DNA from: Phycisphaerales bacterium
GTDB lineage: Bacteria; Planctomycetota; Phycisphaerae; Phycisphaerales; UBA1924
NCBI GenBank assembly: GCA_020427395.1
Contig: JAGQON010000009.1
Span: 50,898-114,897 of the forward strand
Length of the DNA stretch: 64,000 nt
Direction of reading: 5' to 3'
Below are positions 53,194 through 61,392 of this stretch, piece by piece (within the stretch, counting starts at the first letter, position 1; every line of letters starts with the position of its first letter). The notes under the pieces are model-generated. The model was given only the letters and a program-made list of their open reading frames with translations. It did no database searches and was not told where the DNA came from. Both the position numbers and the translations under genes were made by a program.

Positions 53194-53247
53194 CCCAGAC
53201 CCGTTGTCCCCATGTATTACTCAGCATTCTTTGAAAGGAGACCAGAC

Positions 53248-53706
53248 ATGGAGTCTGTGACCACACTCAATAAAGACACGATCAAGGGCATTCAGAACCT
53301 GATCGAAATCAATATCGACAGTTCGAAGGGCTTCGAAGAAGCCGCCGAGAAGGTCGAGAACAACGCCATCGCGGATCTCTTCAGGACCTGTGCCAGCGAA
53401 CGCCGCACCTACGCAAACGATCTGCAGTCACTCGCGGTCGTCAATGCCAAGGAGCCGAAGACCGATGGCACCTGGAAGGGCACCGTTCATCGCTGGTGGA
53501 TCGATCTGCGTGGATCGATCCAGAGCGGCGATGAGCACGCGATGCTCGCCGAGGCCGAGCGTGGCGAGGACGCGATCAAGCATCGCTACGAGGACACGCT
53601 CAAGGACACAGCAGGCAGCGCCGTGAACGATGTGCTGCAGCGTCAGTACGCTGGTGTCAAGGCACGCCACGATCAGATCCGCGACATGCGCGACGCACGT
53701 GCGTAA
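53248..53706 (+). CDS. DUF2383/PA2169-family four-helix-bundle protein
   Basis: A 152-residue all-helical protein. LNKDTIKGIQNLIEINIDSSKGFEEAAEKV at the start, then FRTCASERRTYANDLQSL and GSIQSGDEHAMLAEAERGEDAIKHRYEDTL are the conserved blocks of the PA2169/DUF2383 family, whose fold is ferritin-like. The biochemical role is unknown; members cluster with stress and envelope genes. The start ATG 53248 has AAAGGAG upstream. A terminator follows, closing this small-gene unit. Confidence 0.87.
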   Translation: MESVTTLNKDTIKGIQNLIEINIDSSKGFEEAAEKVENNAIADLFRTCASERRTYANDLQSLAVVNAKEPKTDGTWKGTVHRWWIDLRGSIQSGDEHAMLAEAERGEDAIKHRYEDTLKDTAGSAVNDVLQRQYAGVKARHDQIRDMRDARA

Positions 53707-53734
53707 CGCAATCGAAAGACACTCTTCGTCCCCG

Positions 53735-53772
53735 GACGGCGGAGTCGCCCTTGGCGCTCCGTCGTCTTTTTT
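53735..53772 (+). terminator. Intrinsic terminator after the DUF2383 gene
   Basis: GACGGCGGAG (53735-53744) pairs with CTCCGTCGTC (53757-53766), with one G-U pair, and is followed by six T (53767-53772). Confidence 0.9.
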
Positions 53773-53804
53773 GACTCTCGGAATCATGATCATGAGGCCG
53801 CTCG

Positions 53805-54878
53805 ATGATTGAGATACTCCGGATTGCATGGGCCTGCCTGGCCTTCTTGTGTGCAACCGTCACCCTCTTCTCGTTGCTCCCCGGCAAGCAATGGTGGCTG
53901 CGCGTTTGTGACTTCCCTCGGATCCAGATCCTGTCACTGGGTATCGTCCTCCTCGCGGTGGATCTGTGTCTGCTGTCGCTCCAGGATCAGCATGTGATTT
54001 CCGAGACCACTTCGGCACACGCAATAGTCATGCTCATGCTAATCGCCACCATCGCCTGCCAGATGTGGTGGGCGTACCGGCTCACACCTTTCGCATCTCC
54101 CGAGGTCGCACGATTCGATTGTCATGGGCCAGCAATGAACTCCTTGGCCATGGGTGAGTCTGATCCACACCACATCCGAATCATCTCGGCCAACATCGAT
54201 TACACCAATACGCAACGCGATCGCGCTCTCCATCAGATACTTAAACATCAACCTGATGTCATCGCCCTGATCGAGCCCGATCAGCAGTGGATACCGCAGA
54301 TCGAGCACGCACGCGAGTCACACCCGCACGCCGTTCTTGAGCTCTGCGATCGAGGCTGCGGCATGGTTCTGCTCTCGCGGTTCCCGATCCTCGATCATGA
54401 GGTGCGGTACCTGGTCGAGGAGAACCGCCCCTCAATCTGGGCACGGATCCAACTCCCCAGCGACGAGGTTATCCGAATCGTCGTCACGCACCCCCCACCA
54501 CCAGGCTTGCCCAAGAAGCAGCAAGACGAACGCCACTCGAGCAAACCACGCGATATCGAGCTGGACATCATCGCCAAGTACATCAGCGAACATCCAGAAG
54601 ATCACTGGGTGCTCACGGGTGATTTCAACGATGTCGGATGGTCAGCGACAACTCTGCGTGCCAAACGAATCAGCGGCCTGCTCGACCCGCGTGTCGGACG
54701 CGGGATGTTCAACACCTTCCCAGCCAGCTATCCGCTCCTGCGATACCCCATCGACCATGTTCTGGTGTCATCGAGTTTTCGGTTGGCAACGCTCGCACGC
54801 CTTAAACCCAACGGCTCAGACCACCTTCCACTGCTCGTGGAACTGGTGATCAACGCCGAGATGCACAAACCGGGCTGA
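53805..54878 (+). CDS. Membrane-anchored endonuclease/exonuclease/phosphatase family protein
   Basis: A 357-residue protein with about three N-terminal membrane helices (IAWACLAFLCATVTLFSLL, QILSLGIVLLAVDLCLL, HAIVMLMLIATIACQMWW). An EEP hydrolase domain follows from ~120: IRIISANIDYTN (metal-site Asn), DVIALIEPDQQW (Glu), VLTGDFND (catalytic Asp/Asn) and GSDHLPLLV (Asp-His pair). All EEP motifs are intact. Topology places the domain outside the cytoplasm or at the membrane face; substrates could be nucleic acid, sugar phosphate or phospholipid. YafD-like proteins have this layout. Confidence 0.88.
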   Translation: MIEILRIAWACLAFLCATVTLFSLLPGKQWWLRVCDFPRIQILSLGIVLLAVDLCLLSLQDQHVISETTSAHAIVMLMLIATIACQMWWAYRLTPFASPEVARFDCHGPAMNSLAMGESDPHHIRIISANIDYTNTQRDRALHQILKHQPDVIALIEPDQQWIPQIEHARESHPHAVLELCDRGCGMVLLSRFPILDHEVRYLVEENRPSIWARIQLPSDEVIRIVVTHPPPPGLPKKQQDERHSSKPRDIELDIIAKYISEHPEDHWVLTGDFNDVGWSATTLRAKRISGLLDPRVGRGMFNTFPASYPLLRYPIDHVLVSSSFRLATLARLKPNGSDHLPLLVELVINAEMHKPG

Positions 54879-54898
54879 ACCCGGTTCGAGAGATCACC

Positions 54899-55675
54899 TC
54901 AAAGTCTTGATCTTGGTGCAACTGGCACTGGCCCGGCCTGCGTGTTGGCAGGCGTGTGGTTCGGATGGACGGGCCCCTGCTGTTTCCGCGCTGATGTCTT
55001 GTGCGACTGAGGACTGGGCTGCGATTGAGGGCTGGGCTGCGATTGAGGGCTGGGCTTATCTTCCTTTCCACTCTCTGAGCGGAGCGCATCTGCGAGCGAT
55101 CCAACAAGACCGGCGGTCGCGAGACCCCTGCTGATCAGGCGGACGCTGCGAAGCGGTCCGATCGCGGAGATCGCGAGCAATGCCGCGCTGCCCACAACCA
55201 TCGGATTCCTGACCGCGAAATCTACGGCCTCATCCTTGAGTTGATCCAAGCCAGGAATCGGATTGTCCTTCACCTCTTGCGACTGGGGTTTCTCCTGCAT
55301 CGCGTCGGCCATCCGCTCTTTCGCCTGCGCCGCCTCTGCCTGGGGCGGCTCATCGTGCGTTTGGAGTGATCCCGTAGCCATACCCGGTTCACGCGTTGAA
55401 ACCAAACGACTCACAATCACTACGCTGAGCGTGGTGATCACAAGCACGATCCCGCCGACGATAAGCAGTGCGACAGCCCAGCCCTGCGAGCGAGCGATCA
55501 TGATGCTCAGCCCTGAGAGGAGCGTGAGCAGGCCAATCAGGCCCAGAATCGCAATCACACCATAGAAGGCCAAGCCGACAAGCATGCGCTGCAAACGCAT
55601 GCCTGCCAGTTCGGCCTCGGCTTTGAGCAGCTCGCCGCCACCCTCTAATAGTTCCTTGGCTCTCCAGAGAAACAT
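54899..55675 (-). CDS. Holin-like (YqjE/Actinobacterial-type) membrane protein with PSPQSQ repeats
   Basis: A 258-residue protein. The N-terminal part (LWRAKELLEGGGELLKAEAELAGMRLQRMLVG then two helices GVIAILGLIGLLTLL and WAVALLIVGGIVLVITTL) matches the phage-holin-superfamily-6/YqjE pattern. A charged linker, one more hydrophobic stretch (MVVGSAALLAISAIG) and a disordered tail with three PSPQSQ-type repeats follow. The ATG lies 2 bp after the DUF883 gene stop, the same YqjD-YqjE neighbour pair as in enterobacteria, where both are stationary-phase envelope proteins. Confidence 0.8.
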   Translation of the reverse strand: MFLWRAKELLEGGGELLKAEAELAGMRLQRMLVGLAFYGVIAILGLIGLLTLLSGLSIMIARSQGWAVALLIVGGIVLVITTLSVVIVSRLVSTREPGMATGSLQTHDEPPQAEAAQAKERMADAMQEKPQSQEVKDNPIPGLDQLKDEAVDFAVRNPMVVGSAALLAISAIGPLRSVRLISRGLATAGLVGSLADALRSESGKEDKPSPQSQPSPQSQPSPQSHKTSARKQQGPVHPNHTPANTQAGPVPVAPRSRL

Positions 55676-55677
55676 GC

Positions 55678-56034
55678 TTAGCTTCTCAGTGCGCCGATGA
55701 CGCGTCCAAGAACAACGCCAGCACCAAGGGCCAGCAGCACCGAGCTGGTCGGGTGGGCACGGATCCGTTCGTTCATACCCTCCTGGTAACCCTTCATGCT
55801 GTCGCACGCGCCGCGAGCGATATCGCTGGCACCCTGAACGCCGGCCTTGGCCGCTTCAATGGTGTGCTGCGTCGCGTGTGCTCCCAGCTGTGTCGCATCC
55901 TCCTTGAGGACATCGAGATCATCCTTGATGTTCTGTGCATCCTTCTTCAGATCCGATACACCATCGTTGACGCTCTTCTTCAGCTCGTGTTCGGACTCGC
56001 GCTTTTGATTCATGGTCATAGTTGACATCGTCAT
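55678..56034 (-). CDS. DUF883/ElaB-YqjD-like membrane-anchored protein
   Basis: A 118-residue protein: a long charged helix (SDLKKDAQNIKDDLDVLKEDATQLG and on) followed by a C-terminal membrane segment, HPTSSVLLALGAGVVLGRVIG. This is the YqjD/ElaB/DUF883 layout. In E. coli, YqjD is a stationary-phase inner-membrane protein that associates with ribosomes. GAAAGG precedes the ATG. Directly followed by the holin-like YqjE-type gene. Confidence 0.87.
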   Translation of the reverse strand: MTMSTMTMNQKRESEHELKKSVNDGVSDLKKDAQNIKDDLDVLKEDATQLGAHATQHTIEAAKAGVQGASDIARGACDSMKGYQEGMNERIRAHPTSSVLLALGAGVVLGRVIGALRS

Positions 56035-56134
56035 ATCCTTTCAGATCAGGTCTAAGTCTCAGTAACGGTTGGCCGCCTTGATGTTTACCCACAAGGCGAC
56101 GGCCGGGCCTTGTGCGTGTTGTAATCCGTGCCGA

Positions 56135-56515
56135 TCAGCCATGCTCCGGGTGCTCGAGCTCATCTCGCTCCTTCGCACGCAACGGGATACTCCAGATGAC
56201 CGGGTTGCCCACACAGCACACGGCGGTACCGAAGATCAGGATGATGGCCGCCGGCGCGACACCGTAGAAGAGGAACACGACGAACGAGACCAGCATGAAG
56301 ACACCGATCGAACCGAACATGAGCATGATCATGCTCTTGCTGTTGAGCTCGGGGTGAGCGGGTCGACCCTCGGGTGAGATTTCCTTGACCGATTCAGGGT
56401 CAAGCGTTTCGTGATCAAGCTCCGTGGCATCGTCATACGTCTCGTGTGGGTGCCCGATCATGTCCGCCGTCTCATGGTGAACAGAGTTGCCGTTGAGCTC
56501 GGCATGGGAAGTCAT
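56135..56515 (-). CDS. Small two-span membrane protein
   Basis: A 126-residue protein. The first ~65 residues are hydrophilic and rich in His/Glu/Asp (HHETADMIGHPHETYDDATELDHE is typical of this part, here spread over residues 12-35). Two hydrophobic helices follow (SMIMLMFGSIGVFMLVSFVVF and PAAIILIFGTAVCCVG), with a charged tail ERDELEHPEHG. The His-rich ends suggest possible metal binding, but I recognise no family. AAAGGAG lies upstream of the ATG. It sits between the DUF883 and PRC-barrel genes on the same strand, in the envelope-stress cluster. Confidence 0.7.
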   Translation of the reverse strand: MTSHAELNGNSVHHETADMIGHPHETYDDATELDHETLDPESVKEISPEGRPAHPELNSKSMIMLMFGSIGVFMLVSFVVFLFYGVAPAAIILIFGTAVCCVGNPVIWSIPLRAKERDELEHPEHG

Positions 56516-56614
56516 CGAAAAGCTCCTTTCAAAAGAACTAGGGAGTTCTGGGGAGTGTGCCAGAGAAGCCCGCCCAGGGATGGTGACCCCTGGGCGAGGA
56601 GAGATCAAAATCAA

Positions 56615-58240
56615 TCAGTTGGACCACATGGGAGCATCGTCATCCCAGAAGACCCAGCTGTCGCCGTCTCGCTCAATCGAGCTCGCGGCGTGCCACTGCT
56701 GACCGTTGTACTCAGCACGGCGGGCGTGCACGACGATGGTGTCGCCGCTGTTGAGATCGATACGCTGACGGTTCGTGTACCACTCCGGGCCCACGATCAC
56801 GGTCTTGGTTCCGTCCTTGGTCTCGATCATGATGACGGAAGCGGCTGGCGCACCCTCAACGATGCTCTTGGTGCTCATGCCCTTGAACTTGCCCTCAATC
56901 TTGACCTCCTTGCCGTCCGCGAATGCACGAACCAGCGTCGACTCACGGGCCCAGGCATCACCCACACGGCGCTCCTGACCATCGTTCATCGAGGTGCGTT
57001 TGTTCTTGGTCGAGGACATGGCGGGTGAATGCGGGAACTTGGGTGCATCCTGACCGAAGATGCTGTACGCGGCGTTCACCGTCTCCCGGTTTCGCAGCAT
57101 GTCGAGGCTCTCCGGCATCGTCATGGCCTGTGCCAGTTCCGCCTCATTCGAATCGAGCGAGAATGCTGAGTTGTCGATCATGCTCAGACTCTGCCACGGG
57201 ATGATTGAAATCTCATCACCAAGCCCAAACAGGTTCTCATTGGGATCGAAGCCGATAAAGCCAATCTGCCCGCTCGCGGCTTCGACGAGCACCGTCTGGA
57301 TCTCACCGACCGTAGAGCCGGTCATCTCGATCGAATCGCCGGTGAGGTCGGAGAGCAGCACATAGCGGGGCTGATTCTCGCGTGAGGAGACCCAGCGTCC
57401 GTTGCCCTCGCTGTCGCGGTAGGCGACCTCATGGCCGTTGATGTCACCGTCGACCGCGATCCATCCCATATCGTGCTCAACGGCCTGAATATCCACCTCA
57501 TCATCCCGGTGGATCGCGTAATCGGCACCGCTGATGAACCACGACGGACCGACGAGGACCTTGCGCTCGTTGCCCGACTCATCACGGATGGTGGCGGAGA
57601 CATAGTCCTCGCCCATCACGCTTTCGCGTGAGACGCGGATGACCTTCCCCTGAAGCTCTTGCTGCTCTCCACGAGTGACCGCATCGCGCAGTGTCATCTC
57701 AGTATTCCTGTCGCGGTCCTGACCATCGACCCAGTTGCCGACACGATCCATCCAGCTCGTCTGACGCAGATCGTTCCAGTTCTCGGGCAGGTACTCCGTG
57801 CGGCGCGTGAGCTCCTGCTTGGTCATGTTGGTGCGGTAGGTCTTGCCAACCGGCACATAGCGGATCTCGTTATAGCCAAGGGCCACCTCGCTGCCGCCGA
57901 TGCCGAGGAAATCGCCGCTCTGAACGATCCCGAACACGATGCGTCCGCTACCACGGTCAACGATGAAATCCGTAATGGTACCGATCGAGTCGCCGGTGTT
58001 GTTGTACAGCTCCGAACCGATGAGATCACCGGATCGGGCAAAGTGGAGCAGCTCCTTGTTGTTGCTGGTGCCCTCCCGGTCATTCATGTGAGGTTGGTTT
58101 GTCTTCTGCTGATGCGACTTCTCACGATCCGGTTCGGCATGTGCTGAGGACGGCATCCCCGCCACAAGCGTCAGACCGAGCGCGGTGGTTGCCATAAAAC
58201 TGTTCGACTTGAACTTCCTGGTATTGCGCGTGAACTGCAT
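56615..58240 (-). CDS. Secreted PRC-barrel domain protein
   Basis: A 541-residue protein with a signal peptide (TTALGLTLVAGMPSSAHA, cleavage after AHA at about residue 35). It has two PRC-barrel-like modules: ~75-150 (GDLIGSELYNNTGDSIGTI, IVDRGSGRIVFGIV, EVALGYNEIRYV) and ~300-375 (SDLTGDSIEMTGSTVGEI, VEAASGQIGFIGF, IIPWQSL). Both are followed by similar OB-like beta segments (RKVLVGPSWFISG; KTVIVGPEWYTNR), so the protein is an internal duplication. The ATG 58240 has GAAAGG upstream. PRC-barrel proteins are common in bacterial envelope-stress loci; the ligand is unknown. Confidence 0.85.
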   Translation of the reverse strand: MQFTRNTRKFKSNSFMATTALGLTLVAGMPSSAHAEPDREKSHQQKTNQPHMNDREGTSNNKELLHFARSGDLIGSELYNNTGDSIGTITDFIVDRGSGRIVFGIVQSGDFLGIGGSEVALGYNEIRYVPVGKTYRTNMTKQELTRRTEYLPENWNDLRQTSWMDRVGNWVDGQDRDRNTEMTLRDAVTRGEQQELQGKVIRVSRESVMGEDYVSATIRDESGNERKVLVGPSWFISGADYAIHRDDEVDIQAVEHDMGWIAVDGDINGHEVAYRDSEGNGRWVSSRENQPRYVLLSDLTGDSIEMTGSTVGEIQTVLVEAASGQIGFIGFDPNENLFGLGDEISIIPWQSLSMIDNSAFSLDSNEAELAQAMTMPESLDMLRNRETVNAAYSIFGQDAPKFPHSPAMSSTKNKRTSMNDGQERRVGDAWARESTLVRAFADGKEVKIEGKFKGMSTKSIVEGAPAASVIMIETKDGTKTVIVGPEWYTNRQRIDLNSGDTIVVHARRAEYNGQQWHAASSIERDGDSWVFWDDDAPMWSN

Positions 58241-58401
58241 GTTGGTACCTTTCAAGTGGCCTTGGTTCTGTGGTGCATTGGTGGCCATTGCCTCTTGCAC
58301 ACACATACCTTCCCTCCCGTGCCTGAAGACCCGGTGACCCATGCATGAAACTGAAATCATTTTGGTTTTACCCGCTGATACTCAACGCCGGAGAGCATCG
58401 C

Positions 58402-58668
58402 TCACCCCCGTGAGTCTGCTTCAGACTTTGAGGCGTGCCGGCTCACCGAGTCATTCATGCTGTACTCGATCGAGCGACGGGCCGCCTTGACAAGCAGGAG
58501 CATCGCGGAGATGACAGTGAGCAACGAGGACAGCAACAAGAGACCGATCAGCCACACCCCGACATTCCCAGTAGGCGCAAGCCAATAAAATGCCAGCCCG
58601 CTCAGCAACGCCGTAATCGCAGACATCAACAACAATGCTTGGATGCGCATGAGTACAAAGGCCTCCAT
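58402..58668 (-). CDS. Small two-helix membrane protein
   Basis: An 88-residue protein with two hydrophobic helices (IQALLLMSAITALLSGLAFYWL and VGVWLIGLLLLSSLLTVISAMLLL) and a basic then Ser-rich C-terminus (KAARRSIEYS and on). The start ATG 58668 has AAAGG upstream; the ATG at 58683 is less likely. No family recognised. It lies between the two-component system and the PRC-barrel gene on the same strand, so it may be a target or sensor partner in the same envelope locus. Confidence 0.65.
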   Translation of the reverse strand: MEAFVLMRIQALLLMSAITALLSGLAFYWLAPTGNVGVWLIGLLLLSSLLTVISAMLLLVKAARRSIEYSMNDSVSRHASKSEADSRG

Positions 58669-58777
58669 GGTGACCTTTGGCATGCCAGATGAGCCATGGA
58701 TAAAGGCGGCATGAAAATTATTTCATACTCAGGTATCGCCCTTGCCTCAAGCGTTTTCAGGGCAATCTATCGCTCAA

Positions 58778-60253
58778 TCAACCCGTCCGGTACTTCGGCA
58801 ACAGCACCTTGAACTCACACCCCACACCGAGGTTTCGCACGGATATCGTGCCACGGTGAAGCTCGGCGATTCCCTTCGCGATTGTGAGTCCCAGCCCGTG
58901 CCCACGCCCTTTGCGTTCGTGCTGATTCGCCTGCGTAAAGCGATCAAAGATTGTCGCCAACTTGTCGGGCGCGATCCCAGGGCCCTCATCGCGAACCGCG
59001 AAGCCGATCCGCTCGCCCTCGTCGCTCAGCACGATCTCAACACCATCACCCTTGGAAGAGAATCGGATCGCGTTGCGAATCAAGTTATCGATCATCGTCG
59101 TGAGGAGCTCCGGCTCTCCAGAGACCGCCAGATCTATGGTCTCCTCGTCGGCAAAGAGTTGCGGGCGGAGCCATATACCAAGCTGGTTCGCCATAACCGC
59201 GCAGTGCTCCACGGAATCCATTGCCAGATCATTCGCGGCGTAACGCTTCCCCCGCACCTTGCCTTCGCCGTCCTCAATTCTTGTCAGGGTCAGAAAGCTC
59301 TCGACCAGATTGCCCAGTCGTGACATCTCCCCCTGGGTTGAGTCTACGAAATACACGATCTCGTCAGGCATCCCTTTGAGATCGAGCGTCTGCGCTTCCA
59401 TGAGCAAAACGGAGATCGGTGTTTTGATCTCATGGGAGACATTCGCGAGAAACCGCTCCTGCGCCTCGAACGCGTCGCGGATCCGCTTGCGTGCATCATC
59501 GAGTTCCTGAACAAGCTCATTGACCTCGGCGCCTCCGTCCGGCATCTCGATCGAGCGGTTCAGCTGGCTTGGCCCCATCTCACGGATCAGGTCCTGCACC
59601 CGCCTCAGGGGTGCCACCGCGATCCCAGAGACAAACCAACCCGACAGAATCCCGAGCAGCGGTGCCGTCAGAAAAGTCATCATGACCATGTCGTTCACAA
59701 CGGCGAGCTGACGCTCCACAAACCGATCCGAAGTCGTGACACACAAGATGTACGGCAACCGATCTGAACCCACGAGTTGTGTCAGCATCGCCGAATCCAG
59801 CGACTCCGCCTCAGGTATATTGATGATGCGCCTGAGCAGCTCTGGGTCATGCAGGTAGACCGGCTCAACAGAGTTCGTCGCCTTGCCAAGCGGCAACAGA
59901 CTCGGTTGGAGCACCGACTCATCACCCGCGTTGATCGGTTCACCAACAACCGAGAACACATCGATATGGATAGCCTCGAACTCGATCGCACGCACCGCCT
60001 CCTGCGCGATCGAATCAAGCTCAGCACGACTGACCGCCGGCACCCTCGTATCAAGCCCCGCCGCGATGTTCGAGGTGCGTTCTTTGAGGATATCGATGAA
60101 GACATTGTTCACCGATTCACGCTGGTATAGCCAGAAAATGGCACAGGTCACCCACAGCACGATGGTGAAAATCGTGGCGATCCAGAGCGTCAGACGGAAG
60201 CGCATGGAGATGCCCTGCATCTCCCGGGCCATGCTGATCACACGCTCAGGCAC
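58778..60253 (-). CDS. Membrane histidine kinase of an OmpR-type two-component system
   Basis: A 491-residue sensor kinase: TM1 at ~18-43, an extracytoplasmic domain (~45-185), TM2 at ~188-212, HAMP (~212-265, APLRRVQDLIREMGPSQL), HisKA with His274 in NVSHEIKTP, and HATPase with N-box IDNLIRNAIRF, G1 DEGPGIA, F-box IFDRFTQ and G2 GRGHGLGLTIAKGIAE. It should phosphorylate the response regulator encoded 2 bp upstream. The start is GTG 60253; an ATG seven codons later is an alternative. Given its position it is the natural candidate to control the adjacent envelope genes. Confidence 0.95.
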   Translation of the reverse strand: MPERVISMAREMQGISMRFRLTLWIATIFTIVLWVTCAIFWLYQRESVNNVFIDILKERTSNIAAGLDTRVPAVSRAELDSIAQEAVRAIEFEAIHIDVFSVVGEPINAGDESVLQPSLLPLGKATNSVEPVYLHDPELLRRIINIPEAESLDSAMLTQLVGSDRLPYILCVTTSDRFVERQLAVVNDMVMMTFLTAPLLGILSGWFVSGIAVAPLRRVQDLIREMGPSQLNRSIEMPDGGAEVNELVQELDDARKRIRDAFEAQERFLANVSHEIKTPISVLLMEAQTLDLKGMPDEIVYFVDSTQGEMSRLGNLVESFLTLTRIEDGEGKVRGKRYAANDLAMDSVEHCAVMANQLGIWLRPQLFADEETIDLAVSGEPELLTTMIDNLIRNAIRFSSKGDGVEIVLSDEGERIGFAVRDEGPGIAPDKLATIFDRFTQANQHERKGRGHGLGLTIAKGIAELHRGTISVRNLGVGCEFKVLLPKYRTG

Positions 60254-60255
60254 GG

Positions 60256-60930
60256 CTAGCTCATGATACCGAATCGATAGCCGGCACCCTTCACGGTATG
60301 GATCAGCTCGTTCTCAAAGCCTCGATCGATCTTCTTTCGGAGCGAAGAGATGTAGACATCGATCACATTGCTGCCCGGCTCGTAGTTCATATCCCACACC
60401 TTCTCGGTGATCTGAGCACGCGAGAGCACGCGGTTGGGGTTCCGCATCAGGTACTCGAGCAGTCCATACTCCTTGTTGGAGAGCTCGCACTCGAGATCGC
60501 CTCGCTTTGCGACACGCGTGTACAGGTCGAGTGTCAGATTATCGCACTCAAGCACGCGCCCTTCGCTCGCCTCGCCACGACGGAGCATCGCGCGGATTCG
60601 AGCGAGCAACTCGTCAAACTCAAAGGGTTTGGTGATGTAGTCATCCGCCCCAGCGTCCAGCCCCGCAACCTTATCCTCCGTCCCTGAGAGGGCCGTCAGC
60701 ATGATCACGGGCGTACCCACGCATCGCCTACGCAGGTTTCGACAGACATCAACGCCGTCCCGGTCAGGAAGCATCAGATCAAGGATAACGAGGTCGTATT
60801 CGCTTGATGTTGCCTGATCTTCACCTTCAAAGCCGGTATGCGCGACATCCGCGGCATATCCGTGTGCCTTCAACCCCTTCTGAATCGCACCAGCCATCTT
60901 CGGGTTGTCTTCAACAATCAGAATTCGCAT
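60256..60930 (-). CDS. OmpR/PhoB-family response regulator
   Basis: A 224-residue regulator: receiver domain 1-115 (D8 and phosphoacceptor D51 in ILDLMLPDRDG, Lys in YITKPFEFDELL) and a C-terminal winged helix (LSNKEYGLLEYLMRNPNRVLSRAQI, then SNVIDVYISSLRKKID and VKGAGYRF). It is activated by the downstream kinase and binds direct-repeat DNA sites. It heads the two-gene operon, divergent from the chemoreceptor across a 462-bp region that carries a 15-bp direct repeat, a candidate binding site. Confidence 0.96.
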   Translation of the reverse strand: MRILIVEDNPKMAGAIQKGLKAHGYAADVAHTGFEGEDQATSSEYDLVILDLMLPDRDGVDVCRNLRRRCVGTPVIMLTALSGTEDKVAGLDAGADDYITKPFEFDELLARIRAMLRRGEASEGRVLECDNLTLDLYTRVAKRGDLECELSNKEYGLLEYLMRNPNRVLSRAQITEKVWDMNYEPGSNVIDVYISSLRKKIDRGFENELIHTVKGAGYRFGIMS

Positions 60931-61392
60931 GAAATGCTATCTCTTCTACGGTGTGACGAAGCACGACAAGCCACTAAGCATTGCCGGGTCAATGATAGTG
61001 TAATCATCTCAAACACGATTTGACCACACTATCTTACCGCCCAGGCTACATCATCCAGATGAATATATCTTCATTTACCCGACGCACGACAAGCCACTCT
61101 CTGATCACGCACGATAACGAGCGTTTCCGGCGAATAATGGAGAACGCATTCACCGAGGCGGCAATGTGAAGTTCGCCATCGCCTCAAACACGACATTGCT
61201 GTCCCAATTCAACCAAGCGAACTCGCGTCCAATATCTACTAAAGAACTTCACCCAGTTTCGCTCACAGGGGCTTCTTTACGACTTGTGATCGCTGAACAC
61301 ATTCATGATGTCACGCGAGTCAACCGAATCCATCCACCAGCAACCAGTAGATCACATGGTTGCCAGTTCAGATGTGCTCCCCGGAGAAAGCC
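60931..61392. other. Divergent regulatory region between the response regulator and chemoreceptor genes
   Basis: 462 bp with no supported gene and higher A/T than its flanks. It contains the perfect 15-bp direct repeat GCACGACAAGCCACT at 60961-60975 and 61084-61098. Promoters for both divergent genes must lie here. Short reading frames in it (for example 60838-61023) run through the regulator gene and look spurious. Confidence 0.5.
60961..61098 (+). repeat. 15-bp direct repeat upstream of the two-component operon
   Basis: GCACGACAAGCCACT occurs at 60961-60975 and again, identically, at 61084-61098, in the same orientation and 123 bp apart. The upstream flank also matches partly (GA-GCACG against GAC-GCACG). 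It could be a regulator binding site. Confidence 0.8.
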
